In this document: positions 17,272 to 25,319 of the stretch, one piece after another
How the letters are laid out: each line of letters starts with the position of its first letter
Numbering within the stretch: the first letter of the stretch is position 1
NCBI GenBank assembly: GCA_903904755.1
Contig: CAIVDV010000015.1
Location: forward strand, 1 to 64,000
DNA length: 64,000 nucleotides
Reading direction: 5' to 3'
DNA from: an uncultured Acidobacteriaceae bacterium
GTDB taxonomy: Bacteria; Acidobacteriota; Terriglobia; Terriglobales; Acidobacteriaceae
Translations under genes and position numbers: made by a program
Notes under the pieces: model-generated
Seen by the model: only the letters and a program-made list of their open reading frames with translations
The model's database searches: none
Told to the model about the DNA's origin: nothing

Positions 17272-18423
17272 ATGCGTGCCGCCAATGCCAATGCGACTGG
17301 ATGGAATGTGCCTGAGCTGAACCGGGCGCGGGTGCGGGAGCTGGCGCTGGGAGCCGGGTTTACCGCGGCGGGGATCGCTGCCCTTCCCCATGCAAACACA
17401 GACGAAAATGCCGAGCGCTTCGAGGCCTTTGTGCAGGCCGGGCGTGCAGGGACGATGGAGTACTTGACGCGTCGCGATGCGCCGGGCAAGCTGCTGAGAG
17501 CGCGGGTGGAGACACCGTTCCCGTGGGCGCGGAGCGTGATTGTGTGCGTGGCGGGATACAACCCGGATGCGCCGCTTTCGATCGCACAGACGGAGCCAGG
17601 CGCAGGATGGATTGCGCGCTATGCCGTAACGGCCAAGCACGACCCGCAGACAGGCGAAGTGCAGCCGAGCGACTACCACAAGGTGCTGCTGAAGCGGATG
17701 AAGAAGCTGGAAGCGGAACTGAAGCAGGAGCTGGGGAAGTTTGAGGCCAAGGCGTTTGTGGATACGGGCCCGGTGGTGGAGCGAAGCCTGGCGGAGGCCG
17801 CTGGGCTGGGATGGACGGGGAAGAATACCTGCCTGATTGACGAGAAGCTGGGGAGCTGGAATTTTCTGGCAGTGCTGGTGACATCGCTACCATTGGAAGC
17901 ATCCGGAGAGCTGAGGGTGGCAGACCGGTGCGGAAGCTGCAAGCGCTGCCTGGATGCCTGTCCTACTGGCGCGCTGACAGGACCCCGTGAGATGGATGCG
18001 CGGCGGTGCATTGCCTACCTGACAATTGAGCACAAGGGGCCGATTGATGAGAGCCTGCGTGCTGGAATGGGGCGGCAGGTGTTTGGGTGCGATATTTGCC
18101 AGGATGTATGCCCGTGGAACCGGAAGGCGCCGATAGCGCGGGATGCCGAGCTGGCGGTGAGGCCTGATCTGGTAAATCCGGCGCTGGACTGGCTGGCAGG
18201 GCTGGATGAGGCGGGCTTTGAGGCGATGGCGAACGGGTCGCCCATGCGGAGGACGGGGCTGGAACGGCTGCGACGGAATGTGGCAATTGCCATGGGCAAC
18301 AGTGGGGAACGGAGCTGGGAGCCAATCCTGCAGGAGTGGGCTTCGGGAAGCTGCGGAGGAATTGTCGCGGAGGCTGCGAGCTGGGCTCTGGAGGAGTTGG
18401 TGAACAAGCACAAACGCTCCTGA
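17272..18423 (+). CDS. queG: Epoxyqueuosine reductase QueG
   Basis: 383 aa. Last step of queuosine synthesis: reduction of epoxyqueuosine in tRNA using cobalamin and two 4Fe-4S clusters. Visible features are the DUF1730 cobalamin-binding part (DYHKVLLKRMKKLEAEL, VDTGPVVERSLAEAAGLGWTGKN) and two ferredoxin-like motifs (CGSCKRCLDACPTGAL; CDICQDVCPWN), then a HEAT-like tail. The start is uncertain: ATG 17272 lacks a good RBS and GTG 17308 is an option. A 15-codon cysteine-rich frame (17268-17315) overlaps the start. Confidence 0.94.
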   Translation: MRAANANATGWNVPELNRARVRELALGAGFTAAGIAALPHANTDENAERFEAFVQAGRAGTMEYLTRRDAPGKLLRARVETPFPWARSVIVCVAGYNPDAPLSIAQTEPGAGWIARYAVTAKHDPQTGEVQPSDYHKVLLKRMKKLEAELKQELGKFEAKAFVDTGPVVERSLAEAAGLGWTGKNTCLIDEKLGSWNFLAVLVTSLPLEASGELRVADRCGSCKRCLDACPTGALTGPREMDARRCIAYLTIEHKGPIDESLRAGMGRQVFGCDICQDVCPWNRKAPIARDAELAVRPDLVNPALDWLAGLDEAGFEAMANGSPMRRTGLERLRRNVAIAMGNSGERSWEPILQEWASGSCGGIVAEAASWALEELVNKHKRS

Positions 18424-18484
18424 ACCGGCAAAAAGAGCCAGTCAGGAGCGAAGTGACTTTCGCGAATATCAGTTCAGGCGCGGA

Positions 18485-18691
18485 TTAAACGCCGCGGGTT
18501 ACCTGCACAGCGTTGAGGCCTTTGGGACCCTGCTGTATTTCAAACTCGACCGACTCGCCCTCGTTCAATGAACGGTAGCCATCGGACTGAATGGAAGAAA
18601 AGTGCACAAAGACATCTTCGCCCGTACTGCGCTGAATAAAGCCGTACCCTTTGGCGCCGTTAAACCACTTGACGATTCCCTGCTCCCTCAC
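18485..18691 (-). CDS. Cold-shock domain protein (CspA family)
   Basis: 68 aa, one OB-fold cold-shock domain with both RNA-binding motifs: KGYGFI (RNP1) and VFVHF (RNP2). It binds single-stranded RNA/DNA as an RNA chaperone. The start is GTG at 18691 with AAGAGG about 10 bases upstream; no in-frame ATG exists. It is convergent with queG. A leader of up to about 190 nt precedes it, as is common for csp genes. Confidence 0.95.
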   Translation of the reverse strand: MREQGIVKWFNGAKGYGFIQRSTGEDVFVHFSSIQSDGYRSLNEGESVEFEIQQGPKGLNAVQVTRGV

Positions 18692-19012
18692 TCAACTACA
18701 CCTCTTGGTCGCCATTGGCTCCGCTGCCGGTATGCGGGTTTCCCCGGAAATTAGCGCACGCTGAACGCGAGCTGACTCGCCGGAAAGTTGACCGTTACTG
18801 AACCGGCCCGAAGCGATAGCTTCAGCGGGGCGGATAAGTTCCTGCTGCGGAAGCAATGGCTTGGACTGTGAAACCGTTATGTCAGGAATTCGCTAAAAAT
18901 GCAAGTAGTAGTCGTTTGTAGACGATTTTTGCGAATTGGTGCCCGGCAGGGCCGAAAGGCTACATTGACGGATGCGGGACAGGGTTCTGCTAGCATCGAG
19001 AAGAGAGAGACG
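18692..19012. promoter_or_regulatory. Divergent csp/yihY intergenic region
   Basis: 321 bp without a gene. On the minus strand it would be the csp promoter and long leader, with a GAAGC/GCTTC stem around 18810-18823. On the + strand a TTGACG at 18965-18970 may be the -35 of yihY, with a weak TAGCAT further on. No recognised riboswitch. Confidence 0.35.
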
Positions 19013-19927
19013 ATGGAAACGATTTCGAAATCAGAGATGGAAACGCCCGTATCCGAGAGCGTTTTCAGCCCCAATGGGGCCCCCGCTGCCGGCGCGGCAG
19101 TGACCGGATTTGAATGGAAGCGGGAGGGGAAAACGCTTCTGCACTACCTGCTGGACAGCGAAGTCCACACCTTCGCCTTCAGCGTGGCTGCCAATGCGAT
19201 TCTTTCGTTCATTCCCCTCATTGTGCTCCTGTACTCGTTTGCCGACGGCGTGTTTCATTCCCCTGCGATGGTGTCAGTCATCGGCGACATGGTCAAGTAT
19301 TTCTTCCCGTCAAATCAGGATTTTGTGGCTCAGAACCTTGCCCTGATTGCAGCGAACAAGGGGCTCAAGCTATTTTCCTTCGTGGTGATTCTGATCAGCT
19401 GCACGGGAATATTTCTGCCGCTGGAAGTCGCACTCAACCGGTCGTGGGGCGTGAAGGTCAGCCGCAACTACCTGATGAACCAGTTGGTGGCCCTGGGCCT
19501 GGCCCTGGGAATGGTAATACTCGGGTTGACGAGCGTTCTCCTGAATGCGGGAGCGCGGGCGTTACTGACCCTGCTGTTTTTCGGGCATGTGGACAACTTC
19601 CTGTTTCGCACACTGACCGGTGGATGGCTGGTAGTCTCGACGGCGGTGGCAAGCGTACTGTTCTTTTTCTCGATCTACTGGCTGTTGCCGAACCGCAAAG
19701 TTCCTTGGCGCCCGGTGCTGCGGGTCGCTATTGTGACTGGCCTTCTGTGGGTCGGCGCAAAGTACCTTTTCGTAGCGCTTCTGCCGCGGCTTGAGTTGCG
19801 GGCACTGTACGGCCCGTTTTATGTGTCAGTGGGTCTGCTGCTATGGGCATATGTATCGGGTCTGCTGCTGTTTGCAGGCGCCCAGTTCAGCGCCATGCGA
19901 CTTATCCCGGCCGAGCCAGGCAAGTAA
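19013..19927 (+). CDS. YihY/BrkB family inner-membrane protein
   Basis: 304 aa. The ATG at 19013 follows an AGAGAGA purine stretch. After a polar N-terminal 50 residues come about six membrane helices with family motifs: ILSFIPLIVLLYSF, NRSWGVKVSRNYLMNQ, and YGPFYVSVGLLLWAYVSGLLLFAGAQF. YihY/BrkB proteins are widespread, once misnamed ribonuclease BN; their transport or envelope function is unresolved. It stands alone, convergent with the winged-helix gene 4 bp away. Confidence 0.88.
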   Translation: METISKSEMETPVSESVFSPNGAPAAGAAVTGFEWKREGKTLLHYLLDSEVHTFAFSVAANAILSFIPLIVLLYSFADGVFHSPAMVSVIGDMVKYFFPSNQDFVAQNLALIAANKGLKLFSFVVILISCTGIFLPLEVALNRSWGVKVSRNYLMNQLVALGLALGMVILGLTSVLLNAGARALLTLLFFGHVDNFLFRTLTGGWLVVSTAVASVLFFFSIYWLLPNRKVPWRPVLRVAIVTGLLWVGAKYLFVALLPRLELRALYGPFYVSVGLLLWAYVSGLLLFAGAQFSAMRLIPAEPGK

Positions 19928-19931
19928 GTAC

Positions 19932-20243
19932 CTACTTTATGCTGCCGTTAATCAGTTGAATGAGATCCCCGATCGAGCGGTCTGCTTCTACGGGATGACG
20001 GAGCGGCAACTCTAGCACTACCTGGTAATGGTTCCGGCGGCCAACCCTGGAAACTACAAGGTAGCCTGCGATGGAAAGTTCCTCGACGATACGCTGAACT
20101 GCGCGCTCGGTAATACCTACGGTGATGGACATCTCGCGCATGCGGATATCGCCGTTGCGGGAGATAAGTAAAAGGACATGGGCATGGTTGGTGAGAAAGG
20201 TGAAGCCGGTTGGAGCGGTGGCGGAATTTTTAGCAGTGCGCAT
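19932..20243 (-). CDS. Small winged-helix DNA-binding protein
   Basis: 103 aa from the ATG at 20243. It looks like a single MarR/ArsR-like winged helix: FTFLTNHAHVLLLISR (helix 1), IRMREMSITVGITERAVQRIVEEL (helix-turn-helix), and GYLVVSRVGRRNHYQVV (wing). A short C-terminal helix could serve dimerisation. No ligand domain. It is probably a local regulator, but its target is not evident; the palindromes at 20386-20549 upstream are candidates for autoregulation. Confidence 0.75.
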   Translation of the reverse strand: MRTAKNSATAPTGFTFLTNHAHVLLLISRNGDIRMREMSITVGITERAVQRIVEELSIAGYLVVSRVGRRNHYQVVLELPLRHPVEADRSIGDLIQLINGSIK

Positions 20244-20707
20244 AGTCCAAGGCCTTCGATTCAATAGTCATATCTCACGGCAGAAATCTTGTGTTCCGCC
20301 TGATCTGACCCGTAGCATGCGCTCCAGTGCCAGAGGGTTCGTCCAATATCCACGGATCCCGCTTAACAAGCGATAAATCACGCCCACAGTGTCGGCACTG
20401 TATTGTCCGACGGGACGAAGAAAGCAAAATCGGGATACTGGGGCCCTGTCTCCATCCTAGACGGGATGTGTCCCAAAAGGGACGCAAGGTGTCTCAATAC
20501 GCACAATCCAAAGTAACCCGATGGTAACCATCAGGGTACAGCGGTACCCTAAACTGGATTGGTGAGGTAGGTGCGATAAGACGCTCACTGAAACGAAATG
20601 CTGACACCAAAATAAACTAACCCACAAACAATCAGGACGGCAGCAGAGGAAAGTGCTGAAGCTGATTGGCCGCAGTACCCAGCGGGGCCAGTCTGGTGCA
20701 GATCTGT
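20244..20707. other. Non-coding stretch rich in short palindromes
   Basis: 464 bp of somewhat lower GC than its surroundings. It holds perfect inverted repeats: ACAGTG-TCGG-CACTGT (20386-20401), GTCCC-AAAA-GGGAC (20470-20483), GATGGTAACCATC (20520-20532) and GGGTAC-AGCG-GTACCC (20534-20549). A minus-strand frame at 20275-20487 with a CRHCGRD motif starts only at TTG and has no RBS; I do not call it a gene. Confidence 0.4.
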
Positions 20708-21880
20708 CTAGCTGACTTTGAACGACTTGATGGTAATCGCGTTGGGCTCGCGTCCGGAAGGAAGAAGGGTGACCAACGAACGTGTGCTGGTGCGAACGAT
20801 TGCTACATCTCCGGACCTTCCATCGACAGCAAGCAGAAGGTGCCCCTCCGCGGAGAAGGCCAAAGCCGCGGGGCCGTCCCCGACATGGATGGAAAGTGCT
20901 CGCTTGCCGTCGTCGATGGCGTAGACGGCAACTTCCTGGGACCGGAAATTGCACTCGTAGACGAGTGAGTTGTCCGCTGACACGAGTCCTCGGACAGGGT
21001 CGGGGCCCATCAGGTATGCCCCGATGACATCGTCAGTCCCGGTGATGACCTCAGAGATGGAGTCCGAGAGGGAGTTGGAGACGAAGAGTTCGCCACCGTC
21101 CGGCTTGAGAGCGAGGTGGACCGGGGCCTGGCCCACCTGGAGCATCGCTTCAAGAGCGTCTTCACGGGCGAGCGCGCCGGAATCGGCGCTGCGGGCAAGG
21201 AGGATGGCCATAACCTGATGACCGGCGGAGCAAGCGGCAAAAGCTTTGGAGGAGTCCGGGAGAATTGCGATATCAGCCGCGCCGGGACAACCGGAGATGA
21301 CCTTCCGGAGTTGACGTGAACGAGGATCGATGATGGAAACACTGCCTGCACCGCGATTGGCAACAACGAGGGATTTGCCGTCGGGAGAGAGACGCAGAGC
21401 ATATGGTGCCTCGCCAACGCCGATGACGCCGACCTCACTTCGGTTTTTCAAGTCCACGATGGAAACCGAGTTGGAACCGGTATTGGCCACATAGGCAAGG
21501 TCGCCGTCCTTGTCAATTTCAATGGAAGTGGGAGACCGGCGGACAGCGATAGTGGCAACAACCGCGTTCTGCTCCGCATTGAGGACAGAGACTGTTCCGG
21601 AGCCCTGAGCCGTACCCTGATTGAGGACGTAAACCTCGTTGCGGGCTGGACTTGGGGCGACAGCAATGGGATGCTGGCCGACGTGGATTTCGCGGTCAAC
21701 CCGGACGTGGACGATGTCGAGGATGCTGACTGTGTCGCTGGCACCGTTGGTCACGTAAGCGAATTCCCGGTAGTTCGCCGGGAAATCCGGAAAATCGTGG
21801 CGGCGGCAGCCCGTGAACGTTGCAAGGGCTGCCAGAGTTGCAAGGCCGGCGAAAACGGGAAGAATGCGAAGTTTGCTCAA
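20708..21880 (-). CDS. YncE-like beta-propeller lipoprotein
   Basis: 390 aa with a lipoprotein-type signal (LATFTGC, Cys near residue 25). About seven repeats of the YVTN/YncE type follow, such as AYVTNGASDTVSILDI, VYVLNQGT, AYVANTGSNSVSIVDL, SLVVANRGAGSVSIID and LFVSNSLSDSISEV, building a propeller on the periplasmic side. Relatives bind DNA, peptides or quinoproteins; no catalytic role is assigned. The start is TTG at 21880, overlapping the aroF stop (TTGA), so it is translationally coupled to an aromatic-synthesis gene, an odd pairing. Confidence 0.85.
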   Translation of the reverse strand: MSKLRILPVFAGLATLAALATFTGCRRHDFPDFPANYREFAYVTNGASDTVSILDIVHVRVDREIHVGQHPIAVAPSPARNEVYVLNQGTAQGSGTVSVLNAEQNAVVATIAVRRSPTSIEIDKDGDLAYVANTGSNSVSIVDLKNRSEVGVIGVGEAPYALRLSPDGKSLVVANRGAGSVSIIDPRSRQLRKVISGCPGAADIAILPDSSKAFAACSAGHQVMAILLARSADSGALAREDALEAMLQVGQAPVHLALKPDGGELFVSNSLSDSISEVITGTDDVIGAYLMGPDPVRGLVSADNSLVYECNFRSQEVAVYAIDDGKRALSIHVGDGPAALAFSAEGHLLLAVDGRSGDVAIVRTSTRSLVTLLPSGREPNAITIKSFKVS

Positions 21881-22929
21881 CGGGCCTCAGAGGTGGCGCG
21901 AATGCCGCGCGGCAGGCTGCGATGGACAACGGCACCGATTTGCTCGAGCTCGTCCATCATGGTGGCGAATTGGTCAGGATAGATGGATTGCGGTCCGTCT
22001 GAAAGAGCCTTGTCGGGCTGGTTGTGGACCTCAACCATGATGCCGTCGGCACCGACGGCTACGGCGGCACGCGCGAGCGGGAGCACCTTGTCGCGCTTGC
22101 CGGTACCGTGGCTGGGGTCAACCAGGATGGGCAGGTGGCTGAGGCTTTGAACCGCTGGAACGATGGAAAGGTCAAGCGTGTTGCGGGTGTGATCAGCAAA
22201 GGTGCGCACGCCGCGCTCGCACAGGATGACCTGATAGTTGCCCTCGCTCATCACGTACTCGGCGGCCATCAGGAACTCATCGAGCGTGGCAGAAAGGCCG
22301 CGCTTGAGCAGGACGGGCTTGCGGAGCTTTCCGGCGCGCTTCAGCAGGGAAAAGTTCTGCATGTTGCGTGCGCCTATCTGAATAACGTCAGCGTACTCAT
22401 TTGCGAGTTCGAGGGACTCGTTGTCGAGGGCTTCGGTGACGATACGGAGGCCGAAGGCTTCGCGGATCTCGGCCATGATGTGGAGGGCTTCCAGGCCGAG
22501 TCCCTGGAAGGCGTAAGGCGAGGTGCGGGGCTTGAAAGCGCCGCCGCGATAGAACTGCGCTCCTGAGGCTGCGACCTGCTCGGCAATGGCAAATGCCTGC
22601 TGGCGGGATTCGATGGAACATGGGCCGGCGACGATGGCCAGGTTGCGGCCGCCGATGGTGGCGTCTGTGCCCGGGAAGGTGACAACGGTGTCTTCTTCCT
22701 TCACTTCGCGGCTGGCGAGCTTGTACGCACGGGTAACGCGAATGACATCCGCCACGCCGGAGAGGGACTCGAGATTCCCGCGGTCGACTTCACCCTTGTT
22801 CCCGGTAATGCCGATGGCGGTGCGCTCAGCTCCGGGAAGAGGATGAGGCCGGAGGCCGAGTTGCTCAATGTGTTCGCAGACAGCCTGGATTTCTTCCGGC
22901 AAGGCTGTGGCTTTCATCACTACCAGCAT
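21877..22929 (-). CDS. aroF: 3-deoxy-7-phosphoheptulonate (DAHP) synthase, AroA-beta/KDO8P-like type
   Basis: 350 aa from the ATG at 22929, which follows GGGAGACTCACC. First step of the shikimate pathway, joining phosphoenolpyruvate and erythrose 4-phosphate. A ~70-residue N-terminal ferredoxin-like regulatory domain ([18 protein letters not shown]) precedes the barrel. Motifs: [43 protein letters not shown], and [10 protein letters not shown]. The N-terminal domain usually confers feedback control by aromatic amino acids or by a fused chorismate mutase, which is absent here. Downstream yncE is coupled. Confidence 0.95.
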   Translation of the reverse strand: MLVVMKATALPEEIQAVCEHIEQLGLRPHPLPGAERTAIGITGNKGEVDRGNLESLSGVADVIRVTRAYKLASREVKEEDTVVTFPGTDATIGGRNLAIVAGPCSIESRQQAFAIAEQVAASGAQFYRGGAFKPRTSPYAFQGLGLEALHIMAEIREAFGLRIVTEALDNESLELANEYADVIQIGARNMQNFSLLKRAGKLRKPVLLKRGLSATLDEFLMAAEYVMSEGNYQVILCERGVRTFADHTRNTLDLSIVPAVQSLSHLPILVDPSHGTGKRDKVLPLARAAVAVGADGIMVEVHNQPDKALSDGPQSIYPDQFATMMDELEQIGAVVHRSLPRGIRATSEAR

Positions 22930-23136
22930 GGTGAGTCTCCCAAACAACCAAGTGTAACGGCTGTCTGGCGTTGACGGCAACGCGAAGGCGAACGGAACAT
23001 GGAGCGGACAAAAGAAACGTGCCGCAAAGCGGAACTGGCCTGCGGCAACTCGGGGCGCACTCTGGGGAATCACAAGTTCGGAAGGATACCGGAATAAGAA
23101 ATCGGTCTGTGGAACTTCCGGCGATCTGGAAACGGC

Positions 23137-23217
23137 CTACTTCTTTGAACGGGCGTGGACAATTGCCGGAGCAACCAGCAGGCCGACGAACGCAAGTGAA
23201 ACGATAAAGTCGTGCAT
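23137..23217 (-). CDS. Small hydrophobic peptide, 26 aa, beginning MHDFIV
   Basis: A 26-codon frame with the strong ribosome site GGAGGA about 8 bases before the ATG. Residues 1-21 form one hydrophobic segment (MHDFIVSLAFVGLLVAPAI) and the peptide ends in RSKK, a positive-outside or cytoplasmic anchor. No family is recognised. It lies between ccmD and aroF on the same strand. Start Met-His, length of hydrophobic part, strong RBS and structured leader resemble the 49-aa frame at 27266-27415 on the other side of the ccm operon. Coding status is inferred from RBS and composition. Confidence 0.5.
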   Translation of the reverse strand: MHDFIVSLAFVGLLVAPAIVHARSKK

Positions 23218-23285
23218 GATTCGAGTCCTCCGTGAGCCGGGAAAGCAAACCCGGTACTTGAAGTTTCAGGTGAGCTGAGATGAAA

Positions 23286-23343
23286 CCCCATCACACTTCA
23301 TGGGGGGCGAGTGAAACTAAAGTGTACACCAAATTACACCAAA
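23286..23343 (-). promoter_or_regulatory. Leader/promoter of the 26-aa peptide: hairpin and tandem operator-like repeats
   Basis: CCCCAT (23286-23291) and ATGGGG (23300-23305) form a hairpin 70-90 nt upstream of the ATG. Above it are two direct copies of TACACCAAA at 23325-23333 and 23335-23343, one base apart, the first overlapping the palindrome GTGTACAC (23322-23329). Tandem 10-base-period copies look like a protein-binding site; the factor is unknown. Confidence 0.45.
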
Positions 23344-23676
23344 GTGTTCATAGTGGTTACCTTTAGATTCTGCACTGGAGAGGTGCAGGCTTGCCCTCGG
23401 GGGGCGAGCACCCCTTGGCGCGAAGGCGGAAGGGGTGCCCCCTTGAACCTGAAAACCCTTGATTTGATTCACATTACGCCGGACGAGAACCAGCAAATGC
23501 CGAAATTGCGATTCTCTGACGACCCCGGAAACCACCCACCTCAAATCGAACAGCGGTGAGCAGGATAAGAGCCTGACGACTCTCTAAGGTACGCAGGATT
23601 TAAATCCCGCAGCAAGCCGACAACTCCAGCACAGTCGTCAACGCCTGCCGCCACCCGCCGCGATTGCGCAGCGTAC
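23344..23676. repeat. Intergenic stretch with a long hairpin (23408-23438)
   Basis: No gene seen in 333 bp. GCACCCCTT (23408-23416) pairs perfectly with AAGGGGTGC (23430-23438) around a 13-base loop. Such GGGGTGCC hairpins are reminiscent of the dispersed repeats elsewhere in this window. It lies downstream of ccmD and could end the ccm transcript, though no T-run is present on the minus strand. Confidence 0.4.
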
Positions 23677-23790
23677 CTAGCTCAGCTTCTTCCTCTGGGA
23701 TCCCCATTTTGCCGCAAGCAAGGCTACATAACCGAGATGGATGACCCAGGTGACGATGAAGGCCGCGACCATGAATTTTTGTCCGTTCAT
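23677..23790 (-). CDS. ccmD: CcmD-like small membrane protein, 37 aa
   Basis: A 37-codon frame, ATG 23790 to TAG 23677, starting MNGQKFMVAAFIVTWVIHLG. One membrane helix is followed by a basic tail (KWGSQRKKLS), the typical plan of CcmD: short, single-pass, with a conserved Tyr after the helix start and a positively charged cytoplasmic end. CcmD helps release holo-CcmE from the CcmABC complex. It lies 63 bp after ccmC in the expected order, which supports the call despite its small size. Confidence 0.82.
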   Translation of the reverse strand: MNGQKFMVAAFIVTWVIHLGYVALLAAKWGSQRKKLS

Positions 23791-23853
23791 ACGAAAAGCT
23801 CACTTTCAGGCCCAAGCGGGGCCGGGATGCGTATTGGGGGAGTCAGGGCACCA

Positions 23854-24561
23854 TTACTCGGCGGCGAGTGCGGCAGCAGCCCGGGCGTTTTCAATCTTCT
23901 GCTGGCGGCGTTCGACGTAGACTCGAAACACAAGAATCAGCAGACCCCACACCGCCCAGGACAGTACATTCCAGCCAAAGGCGGCGAGCATGTGTGGATC
24001 CTTGATGCCAGAGTCATCACCACCACCGAAAACGGGTGCTGGGTGCTGGGTGCGCCACCAGCGGTTGGCCATGTAAACAATGGGCACGTCGAGCGCACCA
24101 AAGACTGCGAGAACGGCAGCCAGCGTCTGCATCTGCGGGCCGGCGGCAAACTTGCGCAGCAGCAGGTAGCTGACGTAAATGAGCCACAGCACCAGGGTAG
24201 TGGTCAGGCGGGCATCCCATGTCCACCAGATGCCCCAGACCGGGCGGCCCCAGAGAGGCCCCGTGGTGAGCACGACGGTGCAGAAGATGACGCCGACTTC
24301 CGCGCCGGCCAGGGCCCAGGCATCTGCCGCCTGGGCAACGGGAGCGTTGCTGCGGCGGGTGGCCAGGTAGACCAGCGAGGCGAGGAAGCTGATGGCGAAG
24401 AAGAGAAACGCCAGCATCGCGTTGGGGACGTGGTAGTAGAAAATACGCTGCACATCGCCCATCGTGGCTTCCATGGGAGCGGCATACATCGCCTGGTAGT
24501 AGCCCCAGATCATCAGGGCGACGGTGACCAGAACACTGACTGAAACCAGCAGTTTCTTCAT
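23854..24561 (-). CDS. ccmC: Haem exporter/CcmC subunit of cytochrome c maturation
   Basis: 235 aa, six membrane helices, with the tryptophan-rich haem-handling motif WGIWWTWDARLT and conserved His residues on either side (IFYYHVPNA; the second near DPHMLAAFGW). CcmC transfers haem to CcmE in the periplasm. It sits between ccmB (53 bp upstream) and ccmD. Confidence 0.95.
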   Translation of the reverse strand: MKKLLVSVSVLVTVALMIWGYYQAMYAAPMEATMGDVQRIFYYHVPNAMLAFLFFAISFLASLVYLATRRSNAPVAQAADAWALAGAEVGVIFCTVVLTTGPLWGRPVWGIWWTWDARLTTTLVLWLIYVSYLLLRKFAAGPQMQTLAAVLAVFGALDVPIVYMANRWWRTQHPAPVFGGGDDSGIKDPHMLAAFGWNVLSWAVWGLLILVFRVYVERRQQKIENARAAAALAAE

Positions 24562-24614
24562 TCGAATGATTCCTTGCCCGCCCTGTCCGGTGGGTGCCGG
24601 AGGGCGATGAAAAC

Positions 24615-25319
24615 TTACTCTGCCTGCAAGACAGTGTCGAACAGCAGCAGGCTAACCGTCATGAAGATTATGTCGTACCCGGCCAGCATCTTGATCCAGA
24701 GCAGGTGCGGGTCACTGCCGTCGCCGGTGAGGATGGTCTTGACCGAGAGGACCATGGCCAGCAGGGCGGGCAGAAAGATGGGGAAAAGAATCAGTGGCAG
24801 CAGCAGGTCGCGGCTCTTGCAGCGCAGGCTCATGGCCGCGAAAAAGGTTCCGTTGGCGACCAGCGCCCATGTGCCCAGTGGTATCACAATGGCGAGCAGC
24901 CAGGTATCTCCCAGTGGGTGGAGGTTGTAGAAGATGAAGAAAACGGGACCCAGGACGACCTGCACGATGCAGACGAAGAAGAAGTTCGTGAGGACCTTCG
25001 CAAAGAAGAGCGCGGCGCCGTCGGCGGGAGTCATGCGGAGCGCGTCGATAACCTGATGGCGAGTTTCGCGCGCCCATGCCTGGTTGAGCAGGCTCACCGA
25101 CGCAAACATGGTGGCGACGCAGAGGACACCGCCTGCGATTTGGCGGCTGACCTCAAGGGTCGGGTCAAAGGCGATGGAGAAAAGCACAACGACCAGCAAC
25201 GCGTAGAACAGCATGGAGGTGACGGCCTGCCAGGAGCGCCATTCGATGCGGAGGTCTTTTTGGAGATGGGTCCAGACGAGGGCGAGCCAGGATTCGCGAT
25301 GGGTGACGTGGATGCTCAT
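24615..25319 (-). CDS. ccmB: Cytochrome c maturation ABC transporter permease CcmB
   Basis: 234 aa, about six membrane helices. The opening THLQKDLRIEWRSWQAV, then LNQAWARETRHQVIDALRMTP and GTWALVANGTFFAAMSLRCKSRDLLLPLILFP, is characteristic of CcmB. With CcmA it forms the ABC unit that drives release of haem-loaded CcmE from CcmC. Its ATG overlaps the ybaK stop by 4 bp. Confidence 0.94.
   Translation of the reverse strand: MSIHVTHRESWLALVWTHLQKDLRIEWRSWQAVTSMLFYALLVVVLFSIAFDPTLEVSRQIAGGVLCVATMFASVSLLNQAWARETRHQVIDALRMTPADGAALFFAKVLTNFFFVCIVQVVLGPVFFIFYNLHPLGDTWLLAIVIPLGTWALVANGTFFAAMSLRCKSRDLLLPLILFPIFLPALLAMVLSVKTILTGDGSDPHLLWIKMLAGYDIIFMTVSLLLFDTVLQAE

Noticed and set aside
20275-20487. 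Zinc-ribbon-like minus-strand frame with CRHCGRD
   Set aside because: Starts only with TTG, lacks an RBS, and has a single Cys pair.
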